Shown: piece by piece, positions 26,998 through 35,134 of the stretch
How the letters are laid out: every line of letters begins with the position of its first letter
How positions within the stretch are numbered: position 1 is the stretch's first letter
From: Cryobacterium roopkundense
Lineage (GTDB): Bacteria > Actinomycetota > Actinomycetes > Actinomycetales > Microbacteriaceae
Length of the DNA: 64,000 nt
Direction of reading: 5' to 3'
NCBI RefSeq assembly: GCF_014200405.1
Contig: NZ_JACHBQ010000002.1
Coordinates: 15,224 to 79,223, forward strand
Made by a program: the position numbers and the translations under genes
The notes under the pieces: generated by a model
Seen by the model: only the letters and a program-made list of their open reading frames with translations
Told to the model about the DNA's origin: nothing
Database searches by the model: none

Positions 26998-27474
26998 ATG
27001 TTGGGGAAGGCTTATGACACGCAGGTGTGCTCGATCGCGCGATCACTCGAGCTCGTCGGCGAGCGGTGGAGTCTGCTCATCATCCGCGACGCCTTGTTCG
27101 CTCGCGTGACGCGCTTCAGCGACTTCCAGCACAACCTCGGGATCGCGACCAACGTGCTCACCTCGCGGCTGGATTCGTTCGTCGCGAGCGGCATCATGGA
27201 GCGCGAAGGTTCTGCCGACTACATCCTCACGACCAAGGGCCGCGCACTCGCGGTCGCGCTCATCGCCCTCACCGAGTGGGGCAACGCCTGGGCGTCCCCC
27301 ATCGAACCACCGATCCTGTACCGACACGCCGCCTGCGGTGACGGCGCGGTGCACGCGGTCGCGACTTGTGAGACGTGCGGCATCGTGCCCGCGGAGGAGG
27401 TCGCCGTCCGCATCGGTCCCGGCATGCCGGCCGACTACCTCGCCGGGCGACGCGGAGGAACCCGCGCGGGTTGA
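26998..27474 (+). CDS. HxlR-family transcription regulator
   Basis: 158 residues. The HxlR winged helix is clear: CSIARSLELVGERWSLLIIRDAL, then FSDFQHNLGIATNVLTSRLDSFVASGIM and YILTTKGRALAVAL. A C-terminal CETCG motif could bind metal. It starts 15 bp from the palindromic operator and most likely represses itself and the divergent SRPBCC gene. Confidence 0.9.
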   Translation: MLGKAYDTQVCSIARSLELVGERWSLLIIRDALFARVTRFSDFQHNLGIATNVLTSRLDSFVASGIMEREGSADYILTTKGRALAVALIALTEWGNAWASPIEPPILYRHAACGDGAVHAVATCETCGIVPAEEVAVRIGPGMPADYLAGRRGGTRAG

Positions 27475-27530
27475 TCAAACCCCGCGGCCGCTGGGACTCG
27501 TCCCGGAGAACCCACTCTCTCACCCTCGTT

Positions 27531-27557
27531 CCGCAAGCCGGACGACAAGCACGACAG
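27531..27557 (+). repeat. Cassette-border motif copy c
   Basis: CCGCAAGCCGGACGACAAGC and following ACGACAG, a diverged copy. It starts the left 82-bp direct repeat. Confidence 0.45.
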
Positions 27558-27615
27558 ATCTGGGACCAAATCAACCGGTGGCCGAAGGTGCCGACGTTGC
27601 GTCACAGGGGAACGG
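27534..27615 (+). repeat. 82-bp direct repeat, left copy
   Basis: Matches 27901-27982 with three differences over 82 bp. The two copies flank a single small gene (DUF2283). Confidence 0.9.
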
Positions 27616-27638
27616 CCATAGGACCGGGGGCCACTGGG

Positions 27639-27872
27639 TCAGCCGATTCGCTTGGCTTGTTTCAGGGTGGACGGGCGCAGCAGACACTTGGCACCGAGGA
27701 TCTCGACCCCTAGAAGCTTGCCGTCTTCATCGAAGTCGAGAATGACTTCGCCGCGGCCGTCGATTTCGTGGACGTCCTGCCGAACGGCCTCCCCGGCGTT
27801 TATCCGAGGTGAAATGTTGAAATAAGCCGCATCCGCAGACCGGTCATAAGTGCCTCGCCGCAATTTCTTCAC
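27639..27872 (-). CDS. DUF2283-family protein
   Basis: 77 residues from a GTG start at 27872. The pattern YDRSADAAYFNI....AGEAVRQDVHEIDGRGEVILDFDEDGKLLGVEILGA is the DUF2283 signature. Function unknown. The gene is the only content between two near-identical 82-bp direct repeats, so it looks like a unit that can be gained or lost by recombination. Confidence 0.82.
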   Translation of the reverse strand: MKKLRRGTYDRSADAAYFNISPRINAGEAVRQDVHEIDGRGEVILDFDEDGKLLGVEILGAKCLLRPSTLKQAKRIG

Positions 27873-27897
27873 GGCGCAAGAATACGGTAACAGGCAC

Positions 27898-27924
27898 CCA
27901 CAAGGCGGACGACAAGCACGACAG
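27898..27924 (+). repeat. Cassette-border motif copy d
   Basis: CCACAAGGCGGACGACAAGC and following ACGACAG. It starts the right 82-bp repeat and links copies c and j in sequence. Confidence 0.45.
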
Positions 27925-27982
27925 ATCTGGGACCAAATCAACCGGCGGCCGAAGGTGCCGACGTTGCGTCACCGGGGAACGG
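27901..27982 (+). repeat. 82-bp direct repeat, right copy
   Basis: Partner of 27534-27615, 367 bp apart. Confidence 0.9.
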
Positions 27983-27992
27983 TTAGCGGGCG

Positions 27993-28493
27993 TCAAAGAC
28001 GTGAGCCGTATACCGATCGGATATCTATTGCTCCGCCGTGATCATCCTCTTCGAATTCAAGCCCGATCTTTACTGCTACTCGTCTCGAAGCAGTGTTGTC
28101 GGGGTGGATGATCGCGACTAGGTGAGCGGTCTCCAAGACATCTCGCGCGTAGTCCCGGCAAGCCTGTGCAGCCTCGGTTGCATAGCCCCGTCCCTGCATC
28201 TTTGTCCGCACGTGGTAGCCAACCTCAAGTTCGGGTCGGCCGTTGACGTCCTGCCAAGTTAGGCCGCAGTCGCCGGCAAACTCATCTGCCTTCGTTTCGA
28301 TGATCCAAAGACCGTAGCCGTGTTCGGCGTAGTTGCTCTTGTTCCAGTCGATCCAGGTCTGGGTCTCCTCGCGGCTCTTTGGTCGCGGGTAAAACTCCAT
28401 TACATCTGGGTCAGCCAGCATGGCAGACATGACTTCGAGGTCGTCGTCGGTCATGTTTCGAAAATTCAACCGGTCTGAATGAGGGAACGCCAT
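27993..28493 (-). CDS. GNAT acetyltransferase (RimJ/RimL type)
   Basis: 166 residues. Begins SDRLNFRNMTDDDLEVMSAMLADPDVMEFYP and has the acetyl-CoA loop MQGRGYATEAAQACRDYARD (about 99-118) and HPDNTASRRVAVKIGLEF, typical of RimJ/RimL-like enzymes. They acetylate N-termini, drugs or toxins; the target is unknown. Single-gene unit between border motifs d and e. Confidence 0.9.
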   Translation of the reverse strand: MAFPHSDRLNFRNMTDDDLEVMSAMLADPDVMEFYPRPKSREETQTWIDWNKSNYAEHGYGLWIIETKADEFAGDCGLTWQDVNGRPELEVGYHVRTKMQGRGYATEAAQACRDYARDVLETAHLVAIIHPDNTASRRVAVKIGLEFEEDDHGGAIDIRSVYGSRL

Positions 28494-28564
28494 GGTTCGA
28501 GCTTAAGAGGTCGACGTACCCCTAGAGCGATCCGGCTGTTAATCGCTGGGAGTATCGGCCGGCC

Positions 28565-28591
28565 CCGTAAGCGGAACCCTGAACGGGAATG
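28565..28591 (+). repeat. Cassette-border motif copy e
   Basis: CCGTAAGCGGAACCCTGAAC and following GGGAATG, between the GNAT and VOC genes. Confidence 0.6.
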
Positions 28592-28600
28592 CGTTGGTGC

Positions 28601-28993
28601 TCAGTTTTGGCCCACAACTTCGACCTTGAAGCCGGCTTCATTTTCAAGATACGCGGCGTAGTGGTCGGGGCCTCCAGCGCGGGGGTAGCGATCCGCGTAC
28701 AGCGAATTCCAGCCGTTGTCCGCCGCTGCACCCAGGACGCGGTCAACGTCGGCCTCGGATCCTCCGTGAAGCGCGAGGTGGTTGATTCCTGGCAGCCTTC
28801 GGTCGTGTGCGCTACCAGAGAGGGCTGGCGGTCGCGTGGTCACGAGGTAGACGTCCCCGCATCGCCAGGAGGTTCCGTTGTCCCACTCCTGGTCAACGGA
28901 CCATCCGAGTTCCGCGAGAAGCCAGCCCCACGACATGCGAGCGCTGACCAGGTCTGCGACCCAAATCTCAATGTGGTGCATACCAATTGCCAT
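28601..28993 (-). CDS. VOC/glyoxalase-fold protein
   Basis: 130 residues from MAIGMHHIEIWVADLVSAR at 28993; the open frame continues to 29059 but the family starts here. VOC features: HIEIWV, GINHLALHGG and a late Tyr/Glu strand (HYAAYLENEAGFKVEVV). Members include glyoxalases, dioxygenases and antibiotic-binding proteins. Metal ligands (His6, Glu8, His and Glu later) appear present. Function not determinable. Confidence 0.85.
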   Translation of the reverse strand: MAIGMHHIEIWVADLVSARMSWGWLLAELGWSVDQEWDNGTSWRCGDVYLVTTRPPALSGSAHDRRLPGINHLALHGGSEADVDRVLGAAADNGWNSLYADRYPRAGGPDHYAAYLENEAGFKVEVVGQN

Positions 28994-29028
28994 ATCGCTA
29001 TCGTTCCACGAGCCTCGAGGGCCCTTTC

Positions 29029-29052
29029 CCACAGGGGAACCCCTACGGGACC
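29029..29052 (+). repeat. Cassette-border motif copy f
   Basis: CCACAGGGGAACCCCTACGG and following GACC, 36 bp upstream of the VOC start. Confidence 0.55.
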
Positions 29053-29295
29053 AGGACAAGGGGCAGCTGAGTGGCCGTGACCGACTGTTAATTGAGCAAC
29101 GTGTCGCGCACCTTTCGGGCCAGCTTTATTGGCTCAATGACTTCAGTTGATCGGCATTTCGAGATCAGTGGCGAAGAGCATGAGGGCAATCCTATGGATC
29201 TAGGCCCATCCGAACGACGGGCTGCATCCGGCGGTCGTTGTCGGACTGGGTTGCCGACCTGCTCCGACAAGCCCTTAAGTGGAAGCCATTGATAG

Positions 29296-29805
29296 CTAGA
29301 GTGCTTTCACCATTTCAAGTTCCTGCTTGCTGGGGTCGAGGTTGTACGCGGCGCTGTGTCCCGTGGGCACAAAGCCCCTGCGCTCGTAAGCCTTTCGTGC
29401 ACGTATGTTGTCTTCGTGTACGTGAAGAGTGAGCTGGTCGCACTCGGTTCGCGCCCAGTTCTCAACGGCACTCAGTAGCGCATCCGTCACGCCTATCCTG
29501 GTGCCGCGAAAATCCGGTGACACGTACACACCTACCAGGATCGCGCCGGTCTCTGCATCCGGCACGAAACCGGCCATGGTCCCGACCCAGCGTCCTGATT
29601 CAGTGATCGCGGCAAGTGCGACGCCGTGTCCGCTGGCGCCGCGCTGTCCGCGCATTCTCCACTCAGCCTCGTCATAGCCCAGCGCAGACTCCAGCGTCTC
29701 GGTATATGCCGTCGGGGTATCCCGAATCATTTCAAGACGTAGTTCACGGATCTCTTGCCAGTCGTCATCGGCTGTCGGTCGGATAACGAATTCTGATGTG
29801 ATCAT
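29296..29805 (-). CDS. GNAT acetyltransferase
   Basis: 169 residues. N-terminal FVIRPTADDDWQEIRELRLEMIRDTPTAY, then GAILVGVYVSPDFRGTRIGVTDALLSAVENWA (acetyl-CoA binding, about 88-119) and LHVHEDNIRARKAYERRGFVPTG, all classical GNAT. The substrate is unknown. A second GNAT in the same array, not closely similar to the one at 27993. About 240 bp to its right end (29053-29295) hold no gene. Confidence 0.9.
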   Translation of the reverse strand: MITSEFVIRPTADDDWQEIRELRLEMIRDTPTAYTETLESALGYDEAEWRMRGQRGASGHGVALAAITESGRWVGTMAGFVPDAETGAILVGVYVSPDFRGTRIGVTDALLSAVENWARTECDQLTLHVHEDNIRARKAYERRGFVPTGHSAAYNLDPSKQELEMVKAL

Positions 29806-29870
29806 CCCGTGAGCCTAGCGAAGCTAATTTGAGTCGATTCATCCGGCATCCTGGGCAGCTGGTTGAAACT

Positions 29871-29897
29871 CCGTGCGGGAACCCTCACCGGGACGTG
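29871..29897 (+). repeat. Cassette-border motif copy g
   Basis: CCGTGCGGGAACCCTCACCG and following GGACGTG. Confidence 0.6.
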
Positions 29898-29969
29898 CCG
29901 GCGGTGCGCTCACGGATCCCCGACCGAGTCGGCTGCGTCGCGATGTGGGCGTTGAACTAGCGTGGGGTT

Positions 29970-30521
29970 ATGACGCGCGTGTGGCTGACGGAATGGGAAT
30001 GGGCGTGCTGTGGCGATGCTTTTGCCATCGGCGATGAGGTCGACTTCGGTATCGAGACGCGAACGTCGCATGCTGCTCTCGCTGACATGCTCGGACCCGA
30101 ACTATTCGCCGCGGTGGAAGCGATGGAGTCGCACCATGAGGAAGAGTTCACCGATCGAGTGCGCGGCCGGGTAGTCGCGGTACACGAGGTCACGCAAGAC
30201 GTCATCGAGCGTTGGTCCCTACGTCGTCCCGGCCACGGTGCGCCGCCGGAATCGATCAAAGCGGCGGACGGCGACGAGCGGGCGGATGGCGGCCGCGAGT
30301 TCGGCAATGGAGCGTTCCTCGCCCGTTCCCCCTCTCGATACATGATCGAGATCGAGCCGGTGGCGAATTCAGCGAGGCTAACCTCTGCTCAGGGAGTTCG
30401 GCTGCGCATCGATGACGACGACGAACCGCTTCCTCGCGTCCAAGGGACCGCTAGTCCACCACCCGAGCAACGCCGACGCTCGCTGAAAGGGTGGCTCGTC
30501 GATGTCGAGGAGCACGCGTAG
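29970..30521 (+). CDS. Hypothetical protein, DUF6578-like
   Basis: 183 residues. It begins VWLTEWEWACCGDAFAIGDEVDF, which resembles the start of actinobacterial DUF6578 proteins as I recall them (Trp-rich, Cys-Cys-Gly, then GD.V). The C-terminus is charged and Pro-rich. No membrane helix. Function unknown. Single-gene unit between motifs g and h. Confidence 0.55.
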   Translation: MTRVWLTEWEWACCGDAFAIGDEVDFGIETRTSHAALADMLGPELFAAVEAMESHHEEEFTDRVRGRVVAVHEVTQDVIERWSLRRPGHGAPPESIKAADGDERADGGREFGNGAFLARSPSRYMIEIEPVANSARLTSAQGVRLRIDDDDEPLPRVQGTASPPPEQRRRSLKGWLVDVEEHA

Positions 30522-30526
30522 AGTTT

Positions 30527-30553
30527 CCGCTCGCGGAACCGTGTATGGGACGG
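30527..30553 (+). repeat. Cassette-border motif copy h
   Basis: CCGCTCGCGGAACCGTGTAT and following GGGACGG, 5 bp after the preceding stop. Confidence 0.55.
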
Positions 30554-30729
30554 CCTCGTCGCGCTCCAAGTGGGCAGAACACCCCCTCCGGGTACATCGC
30601 AGTCGTTCTTGCCATTCGAGTTCTATGAAGTTCCAGATTCAGAAACAGCAGCACGACGGAGCAGGGGCCCTTGGACTGACTTGGTATGACTAGTTAGGCT
30701 TGGACGAACAGGGATGGGAATGATCTGCG

Positions 30730-31107
30730 ATGCACGTAGTTGGCTTGGGCGTTTCGTGCTCACTAGACCACGCGTCTGAGGGCTCCCTCTCCTTTGCACT
30801 TCAAGAATTTGCATGCCTTGACGACTCCTCGCGAGTCGCCTTTCGAAGTGATCGCGGGTTTGGAATAAGCTACCGCCCTCACGGCGGTCAGGGAAAGCTA
30901 ACCGAATCCGAGCTTCGGCATCACGTCGCGATGGCAATGCTGCCCGATGAGGGAGTCACAGAGGATGCCGGAGAGCGGCTCCCCTGGCATGAATATTGTG
31001 AACTTCTGGAACGAATCGGAATAACCGCATCGGTCGAGATCCTGAAGGGAGGCCCCCATGTTATTCATTTCTCGCCCGAAGTACGGCGCCTATTTGACGA
31101 CGAGTAG
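30730..31107 (+). CDS. Hypothetical protein, 125 residues
   Basis: Starts MHVVGLGVSCSLDHASEG and ends HVIHFSPEVRRLFDDE. Soluble, mildly acidic. No motif recognised. The only gene between border motifs h and i. Confidence 0.5.
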   Translation: MHVVGLGVSCSLDHASEGSLSFALQEFACLDDSSRVAFRSDRGFGISYRPHGGQGKLTESELRHHVAMAMLPDEGVTEDAGERLPWHEYCELLERIGITASVEILKGGPHVIHFSPEVRRLFDDE

Positions 31108-31236
31108 TTGCGGGGGACATCTTCCGGTCAGAACGACACAATCTGAAAATCAACTACGAGCATTCCAGTGATGAGTGGTGAACAGACGACCGCCCTCGCG
31201 TCAGCCAGCTGCTGAACACTGCTCCACAGACGCATC

Positions 31237-31264
31237 CCGCGATGGAGGAACCCTCACCGGAGCG
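31237..31264 (+). repeat. Cassette-border motif copy i
   Basis: CCGCGATGGAGGAACCCTCA and following CCGGAGCG. Confidence 0.5.
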
Positions 31265-31363
31265 CCTCGCGTTGCCCGGTATCTGATCGCATAAAGAGTT
31301 GGGACTCTCGGGGTCGTCTCGCGGCGTGATGGCTGTCGTCACCATAGTCAATACACTTCAGTC

Positions 31364-32068
31364 ATGAGTGAGTGGTGGCGAGTTGCCGGAGCGCCGACAG
31401 CCGACGAATGGCAAGCAGTCTTTGCCGGCGCGGGAGTCGTGGTGACTGGGCTCGCTGCACTACTCGCGCTAATTCAGCTACGGAGATACATCAAGGAACG
31501 AGAGGATGCTGCTCGACCGTTCTTGGTTGTCGACTACAAGTTCCGGTCGATCCTAATGATGATCGAAATTAGGAACGTATCTGGGGCGGTAGCAAGCGAC
31601 ATTCGCCTGTCAGTGGACAAGCCTTTTGACGGGCATATGGCCGGCCGAGCGGACGTCCTAAACGGCCTCTTCAGCGACGCGTACCGCATCAAGCAACTTG
31701 GCCCGGGGCGGTCAATTCATTGGACGTTCGATAGGGCGCCGGACTACTACGCCGGCGACTACCCCCGCAACTACGAGGTCACCGCTTCCTACGATGACCC
31801 TCGAGTGCTGCGGCGACTTGCGTCGTGGAAAATTTGGACGCCCAAGATACCCGTGACCTACACGGAGACTTTCGAGCTGAACATCGAGCAATGGGGCGAA
31901 GCGAACGCCGACGTCGACTATGACGACAAAAACTGGAACATAAACAACCGCAACGAGAAACGCGTCGAGCATATAGCCAAAGGGATCGGGAATCTTGTTG
32001 ACGCTCTAAAGGAAGCCAACGACGCGCCGCGACGGTCAATGCCGATCAGGGGTCGACGTCGACGGTAG
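31364..32068 (+). CDS. Membrane-anchored beta-domain protein
   Basis: 234 residues. One N-terminal helix (VFAGAGVVVTGLAALLALIQL) is followed by a basic/acidic joint (RRYIKEREDAARP). A beta-rich domain follows (FLVVDYKFRSILMMIEIRNVSGAVASDIRL), similar to small Ig-like domains. The tail is charged. The topology suggests a cytoplasmic domain tethered to the membrane. Function unknown. Last unit of the cassette-like array. Confidence 0.55.
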   Translation: MSEWWRVAGAPTADEWQAVFAGAGVVVTGLAALLALIQLRRYIKEREDAARPFLVVDYKFRSILMMIEIRNVSGAVASDIRLSVDKPFDGHMAGRADVLNGLFSDAYRIKQLGPGRSIHWTFDRAPDYYAGDYPRNYEVTASYDDPRVLRRLASWKIWTPKIPVTYTETFELNIEQWGEANADVDYDDKNWNINNRNEKRVEHIAKGIGNLVDALKEANDAPRRSMPIRGRRRR

Positions 32069-32095
32069 GACAACAGATTGGCCCTCCTCACGCGC

Positions 32096-32122
32096 CCGTA
32101 AGGCGGACCCCAAGCGGGAACG
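32096..32122 (+). repeat. Cassette-border motif copy j
   Basis: CCGTAAGGCGGACCCCAAGC and following GGGAACG. Last recognised copy. Confidence 0.6.
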
Positions 32123-32264
32123 CCCCCGCAATGACGGGGCCGCGCGCCCCGCCTGAACGAACTTGTCGCGTTTGCCCTGTCGCGTAAGGAAATCCCGGTA
32201 AGGCACGTCTAATGCAACAACGTTGGCTGTCCTTAGTGAATTTGATAAAGACTTATATAACCGA

Positions 32265-32281
32265 GTAAACGATTCGTTTAC
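32265..32281. promoter_or_regulatory. Palindromic operator upstream of the ATPase gene
   Basis: GTAAACGA-T-TCGTTTAC is a perfect 8-bp inverted repeat. It is embedded in a larger imperfect one (TATA..CCGA on the left, TCGG.TATA on the right) in an AT-rich stretch ending 22 bp before the ATG at 32304. Confidence 0.65.
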
Positions 32282-32303
32282 TATCGGCTATATTCTTTTA
32301 GTT

Positions 32304-33488
32304 ATGGACCTTGCGACGAACCCCTTCAAGCCCGGCGCGGGCCGAGTACCACCGGTTCTGGCCGGCCGTTCCGACCTGCTCAGCGAATTCCGTACGCGGC
32401 TCTACCAGGCACGTGAGGCAGGCGAGGGGGAACGCCCCTGGATCCTTTCTGGACTCCGCGGGGTGGGCAAGACCGTATTGCTCAATCAGCTGGGACGCGA
32501 TGCGGCCGAACTTAAACTGATCTTCGTCAAAGTCGAGGCATCAAGCAGTAAGCCCTTGGCTGTTGCGCTAGCCAAGGAGCTCCACCTCGCACTCCGACGA
32601 GTCCTCTCAAGTTCTGACCGCGCCAAAGCGCTGTGGTCCAAAGCCGCAAGCGTGCTGCGGTCATTTCAAATTCGTGTCGATCCGTCAGGGACATACTCCT
32701 TCACTGTCGACGTGGAGCCCGAGCGCGGCGTGGCCGATAGCGGCGATCTCGCCGTCGATCTCCAGGAGCTGCTGGAAACCATCGGGTTGGCTGCGCGTGG
32801 GGCCAATACAGTCATTCTGCTGGCCGTCGACGAGCTCCAAGAGGCCTCATCCGGCGACCTCGCTGCCCTCAATGTCGCCCTGCATAATCTCGGGCAGGAT
32901 GTCTTCCCCGTTCCCGTCGTCTTCGTCGGAGCGGGGCTGCCGTCCCTCCCCGCGGTGCTCGCCGATGCGACCAGCTACGCGGAGCGCCTTTACGACTACC
33001 GCCAGATCGGCTTGCTCGACACAACCGCAACGTCTGACGCCCTCACTGCTCCGGCACGCGCCAACGGAGTCGACTGGGAGCCTGACGCCCTAGCGGCGGC
33101 GGTGACCGCGACCGGGGGATACCCATATTTCATCCAAGCGTGTGGAAGCCATGTCTGGGCGGTCAGGGCCACGGACACCATCAGTCTTCAAGACGCCCAG
33201 ATCGGCATCGAGTCAGCGCGAACTGAAGTGGAACAGGGTCTTTACCAATCGAGATGGGAACGGGCAACCCCAACCCAACGGGCCTTCATGTCCGCGATGG
33301 CGGTCGACGACGATGCCCCCTCATCAATGGCCGAACTCGTGACCCGTTTGCGAAAGAAGCGCACCACGGACCTCTCCGTCAATCGCCGAGACTTGATCCG
33401 GAGCGGTCACATCTACACGCCCGAACGCGGTTTCGTTGCGTTCACCGTGCCCGGCATGGCCGACTTCATCGCGAGGCAAGGCGAGTAG
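32304..33488 (+). CDS. AAA-type ATP-binding protein (Orc/Cdc6-like)
   Basis: 394 residues from the ATG at 32304. Starts LATNPFKPGAGRVPPVLAGRSDLL, then Walker A GLRGVGKTVLL (about 48-58) and Walker B VILLAVDELQEA (about 172-183). Sensor and lid follow, and a C-terminal winged helix (MAELVTRLRKKRTTDLSVNRRDLIRSGHIY). The architecture fits a STAND/Orc1-like AAA ATPase; related genes occur on mobile elements, some in defence. The role is undetermined. No second gene is coupled downstream; the next gene is convergent. Confidence 0.75.
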   Translation: MDLATNPFKPGAGRVPPVLAGRSDLLSEFRTRLYQAREAGEGERPWILSGLRGVGKTVLLNQLGRDAAELKLIFVKVEASSSKPLAVALAKELHLALRRVLSSSDRAKALWSKAASVLRSFQIRVDPSGTYSFTVDVEPERGVADSGDLAVDLQELLETIGLAARGANTVILLAVDELQEASSGDLAALNVALHNLGQDVFPVPVVFVGAGLPSLPAVLADATSYAERLYDYRQIGLLDTTATSDALTAPARANGVDWEPDALAAAVTATGGYPYFIQACGSHVWAVRATDTISLQDAQIGIESARTEVEQGLYQSRWERATPTQRAFMSAMAVDDDAPSSMAELVTRLRKKRTTDLSVNRRDLIRSGHIYTPERGFVAFTVPGMADFIARQGE

Positions 33489-33519
33489 CCCACCGAGGCA
33501 CCTGGGCCGAGGCCGGCAT

Positions 33520-33915
33520 CTACCCGTGCGCGATGAACGACCGTGCCGCTGCGACGACGTCCGGCCCGATTACGTCCAACCGCTCAGCGCGCAACAAGGC
33601 CGCAGGGGACTTGTCGCCTAACTCCGGGTTCATGCCCTGGAACCACGCCTGGATCACCGTCCCGCTCTCCCGTTCACTCAGAATGCCCGCCACGTAATAG
33701 GAGGTACGCAATCTCTGGACGACGTCCGCGCCCGGCGCACGGGAGCCTTCCGCCCATTCACGCACAGAGCGAGTGTTCGACACCCTGCCCAGACAAGCGA
33801 CGAGCTGGGCGCCGAGGATCTCGCGCAAGCCCGTGACGATCCCGCCGATGTCCAGCCGCACAGAGTCCTCGTACGCGCGGTGACCTGGTTGCGAGGCGGG
33901 GACGGGAATACTCAT
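33520..33915 (-). CDS. MbcA/ParS/Xre-like antitoxin, copy 1
   Basis: About 131 residues. A helical N-terminal region (IVTGLREILGAQLVACLGRVSNTRSVREWAEGSRAP) has an Xre-type helix-turn-helix. The C-terminal segment (VIQAWFQGMNPELGDKSPAALLRAERLDVIGPDVVAAARSFI) resembles the toxin-binding domain of MbcA/ParS/Xre antitoxins. No RES toxin is adjacent on either side, so it is an orphan. A paralogue is at 43166-43573 and shares the upstream control region. Confidence 0.72.
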   Translation of the reverse strand: MSIPVPASQPGHRAYEDSVRLDIGGIVTGLREILGAQLVACLGRVSNTRSVREWAEGSRAPGADVVQRLRTSYYVAGILSERESGTVIQAWFQGMNPELGDKSPAALLRAERLDVIGPDVVAAARSFIAHG

Positions 33916-34004
33916 GCCCACCAGTCTTCCGCGTCACGAACTTGGTAGCAAGAATCACTACTGTTTTCACGCCCAATATCACAGGTAATATAACACCCAA
34001 TATG

Positions 34005-34062
34005 CCCGATAATAGTTATTATGTCAATTGGTAGTGCATCTATTGCAGAAGTTGCAGAATAG
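34005..34062 (+). promoter_or_regulatory. Conserved antitoxin upstream region, copy 1
   Basis: Carries the palindrome ATAATA-GT-TATTAT (34009-34022) and about 40 bp beyond it that match 43636-43692. Likely antitoxin operator plus the start of a lost divergent gene. Confidence 0.6.
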
Positions 34063-34191
34063 GACTCCCCTGATAACTGCTCCACTTGACGTTGAAGGCC
34101 ACGCTTGCACGTGCGAAACCGCAGGCCGAGTACCGGTCGGACGCGTCTTGGACACGTTTCGAAGAGGGCTTTGTGAATGCATCAGTTTTGA

Positions 34192-34252
34192 GTACCCAGT
34201 AGGCTGCGAGTACCTCTCCGAGGCCGCTACGCGGTCGCAGCCTACTGGGTAC
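34192..34252. repeat. Perfect 18-bp inverted repeat
   Basis: GTACCCAGTAGGCTGCGA (34192-34209) and its exact complement (34235-34252) are separated by 25 nt. No T run follows, so a terminator is not the obvious reading. Confidence 0.8.
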
Positions 34253-34404
34253 AGAGGTGAATACCTGATCAAGTTGTATTTTTACCCGCTACGCTCGTTG
34301 TGAAAGACCTGCGGCCGAGCGCCGTCAGGGACTTGTGCTACATTGACATTAAGCAACGCGGGTAACTCGCTCGAATATTCTTATTCTTGCCGGTGAGGCG
34401 TTAT

Positions 34405-34443
34405 GCCCCAGATGTCTACGGACTGCCTGGGGCTGCTTTTTTT
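34405..34443 (+). terminator. Rho-independent terminator
   Basis: GCCCCAG/CTGGGGC stem followed by TGC and seven T. It ends rightward transcription just before the headless DUF3800-like ORF. Confidence 0.75.
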
Positions 34444-34452
34444 AACCGTTGA

Positions 34453-35082
34453 CGGTGGGGCCACATTCACGACAAGCTCGCGCGACTCTATGCAGACAAT
34501 GATGCGCCAGTCGCGTTCATTGACGAGAGTTTCGAAATTGACGGCGATCGAACGTTCTACATTGTTGGCGTTGCCGTTGTCGACTGCGATCAAATGGTTG
34601 CAACGCGAAAAACTCTCACAGATTTCTACAGCGGCGATGCCCTCCACGCCGGCCCGATGTACCGTCGTGGCGAATTCGAGACGCTGAGACAGGCGACCGT
34701 TCTCGTCGCTGCCGAGCATGACGGTCTCGATATTGTGGTCTGTGCGCCCATTCCTGAGCATGACGTGCATGGAGATGCCGCGAGGGCAGCGTGCCTTAGT
34801 TTCGTAATCCCAAAGATTCATGAGGAATTCGCGACTGGAGTCTTCGTCTTTGATAAGCGCACTACTCCAACCCAGAACGAGCTCGATCTGCGTACCATTC
34901 GCGATCTGCGAGCGGACCGGAAGATTGGGCGCGACGCGGTTGGCCACCATTGTCAGCCATCGCGGGAGCCCTTGTTGGGGCTTCCGGATGTTCTCGCCTG
35001 GTCTTACCGCCAGGAACACACTCGCCGGGAAACTTCGTGGTTCGAGCCCATGCGAGATTCAGCACAAGTCAAATTTCTTTAG
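34453..35082 (+). pseudogene. DUF3800-like ORF without a start codon
   Basis: The in-frame translation VAFIDESFEIDGDRTFYIVGVAVV resembles the first strands of DUF3800 (RNase H-like) proteins. About 160 more coherent residues follow, ending at 35082. The frame opens after a TGA at 34450, and no ATG, GTG or TTG occurs before 34594, which lies well inside the fold. A terminator sits directly upstream. It is therefore probably a 5'-truncated gene. The overlapping leftward frame (34381-35019) is judged a shadow. Confidence 0.6.
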
Positions 35083-35134
35083 TCGATCTCGGCCTGAACC
35101 GCTGCTTGGCTGGGATTTCCACCGGTTTGAAAGA

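Larger units (their letters stand above)
33922..34404. other. Control region and possible structured RNA
   Basis: Contains the conserved operator near 34009-34022, a 13-codon divergent ORF (ATG at 34021), the long inverted repeat at 34192-34252 and diverged motif-like sequences near 34115-34150 and 34305-34330. No protein gene. Confidence 0.45.

Noticed and set aside
24677..32122. Classical integron attC sites
   Set aside because: The border motif lacks the RYYYAAC/GTTRRRY core pair and no IntI-like gene is present, so it is reported only as integron-like.
34381..35019. Leftward 212-residue ORF
   Set aside because: The opposite frame has a DUF3800-like fold start and better composition; this one is its shadow.
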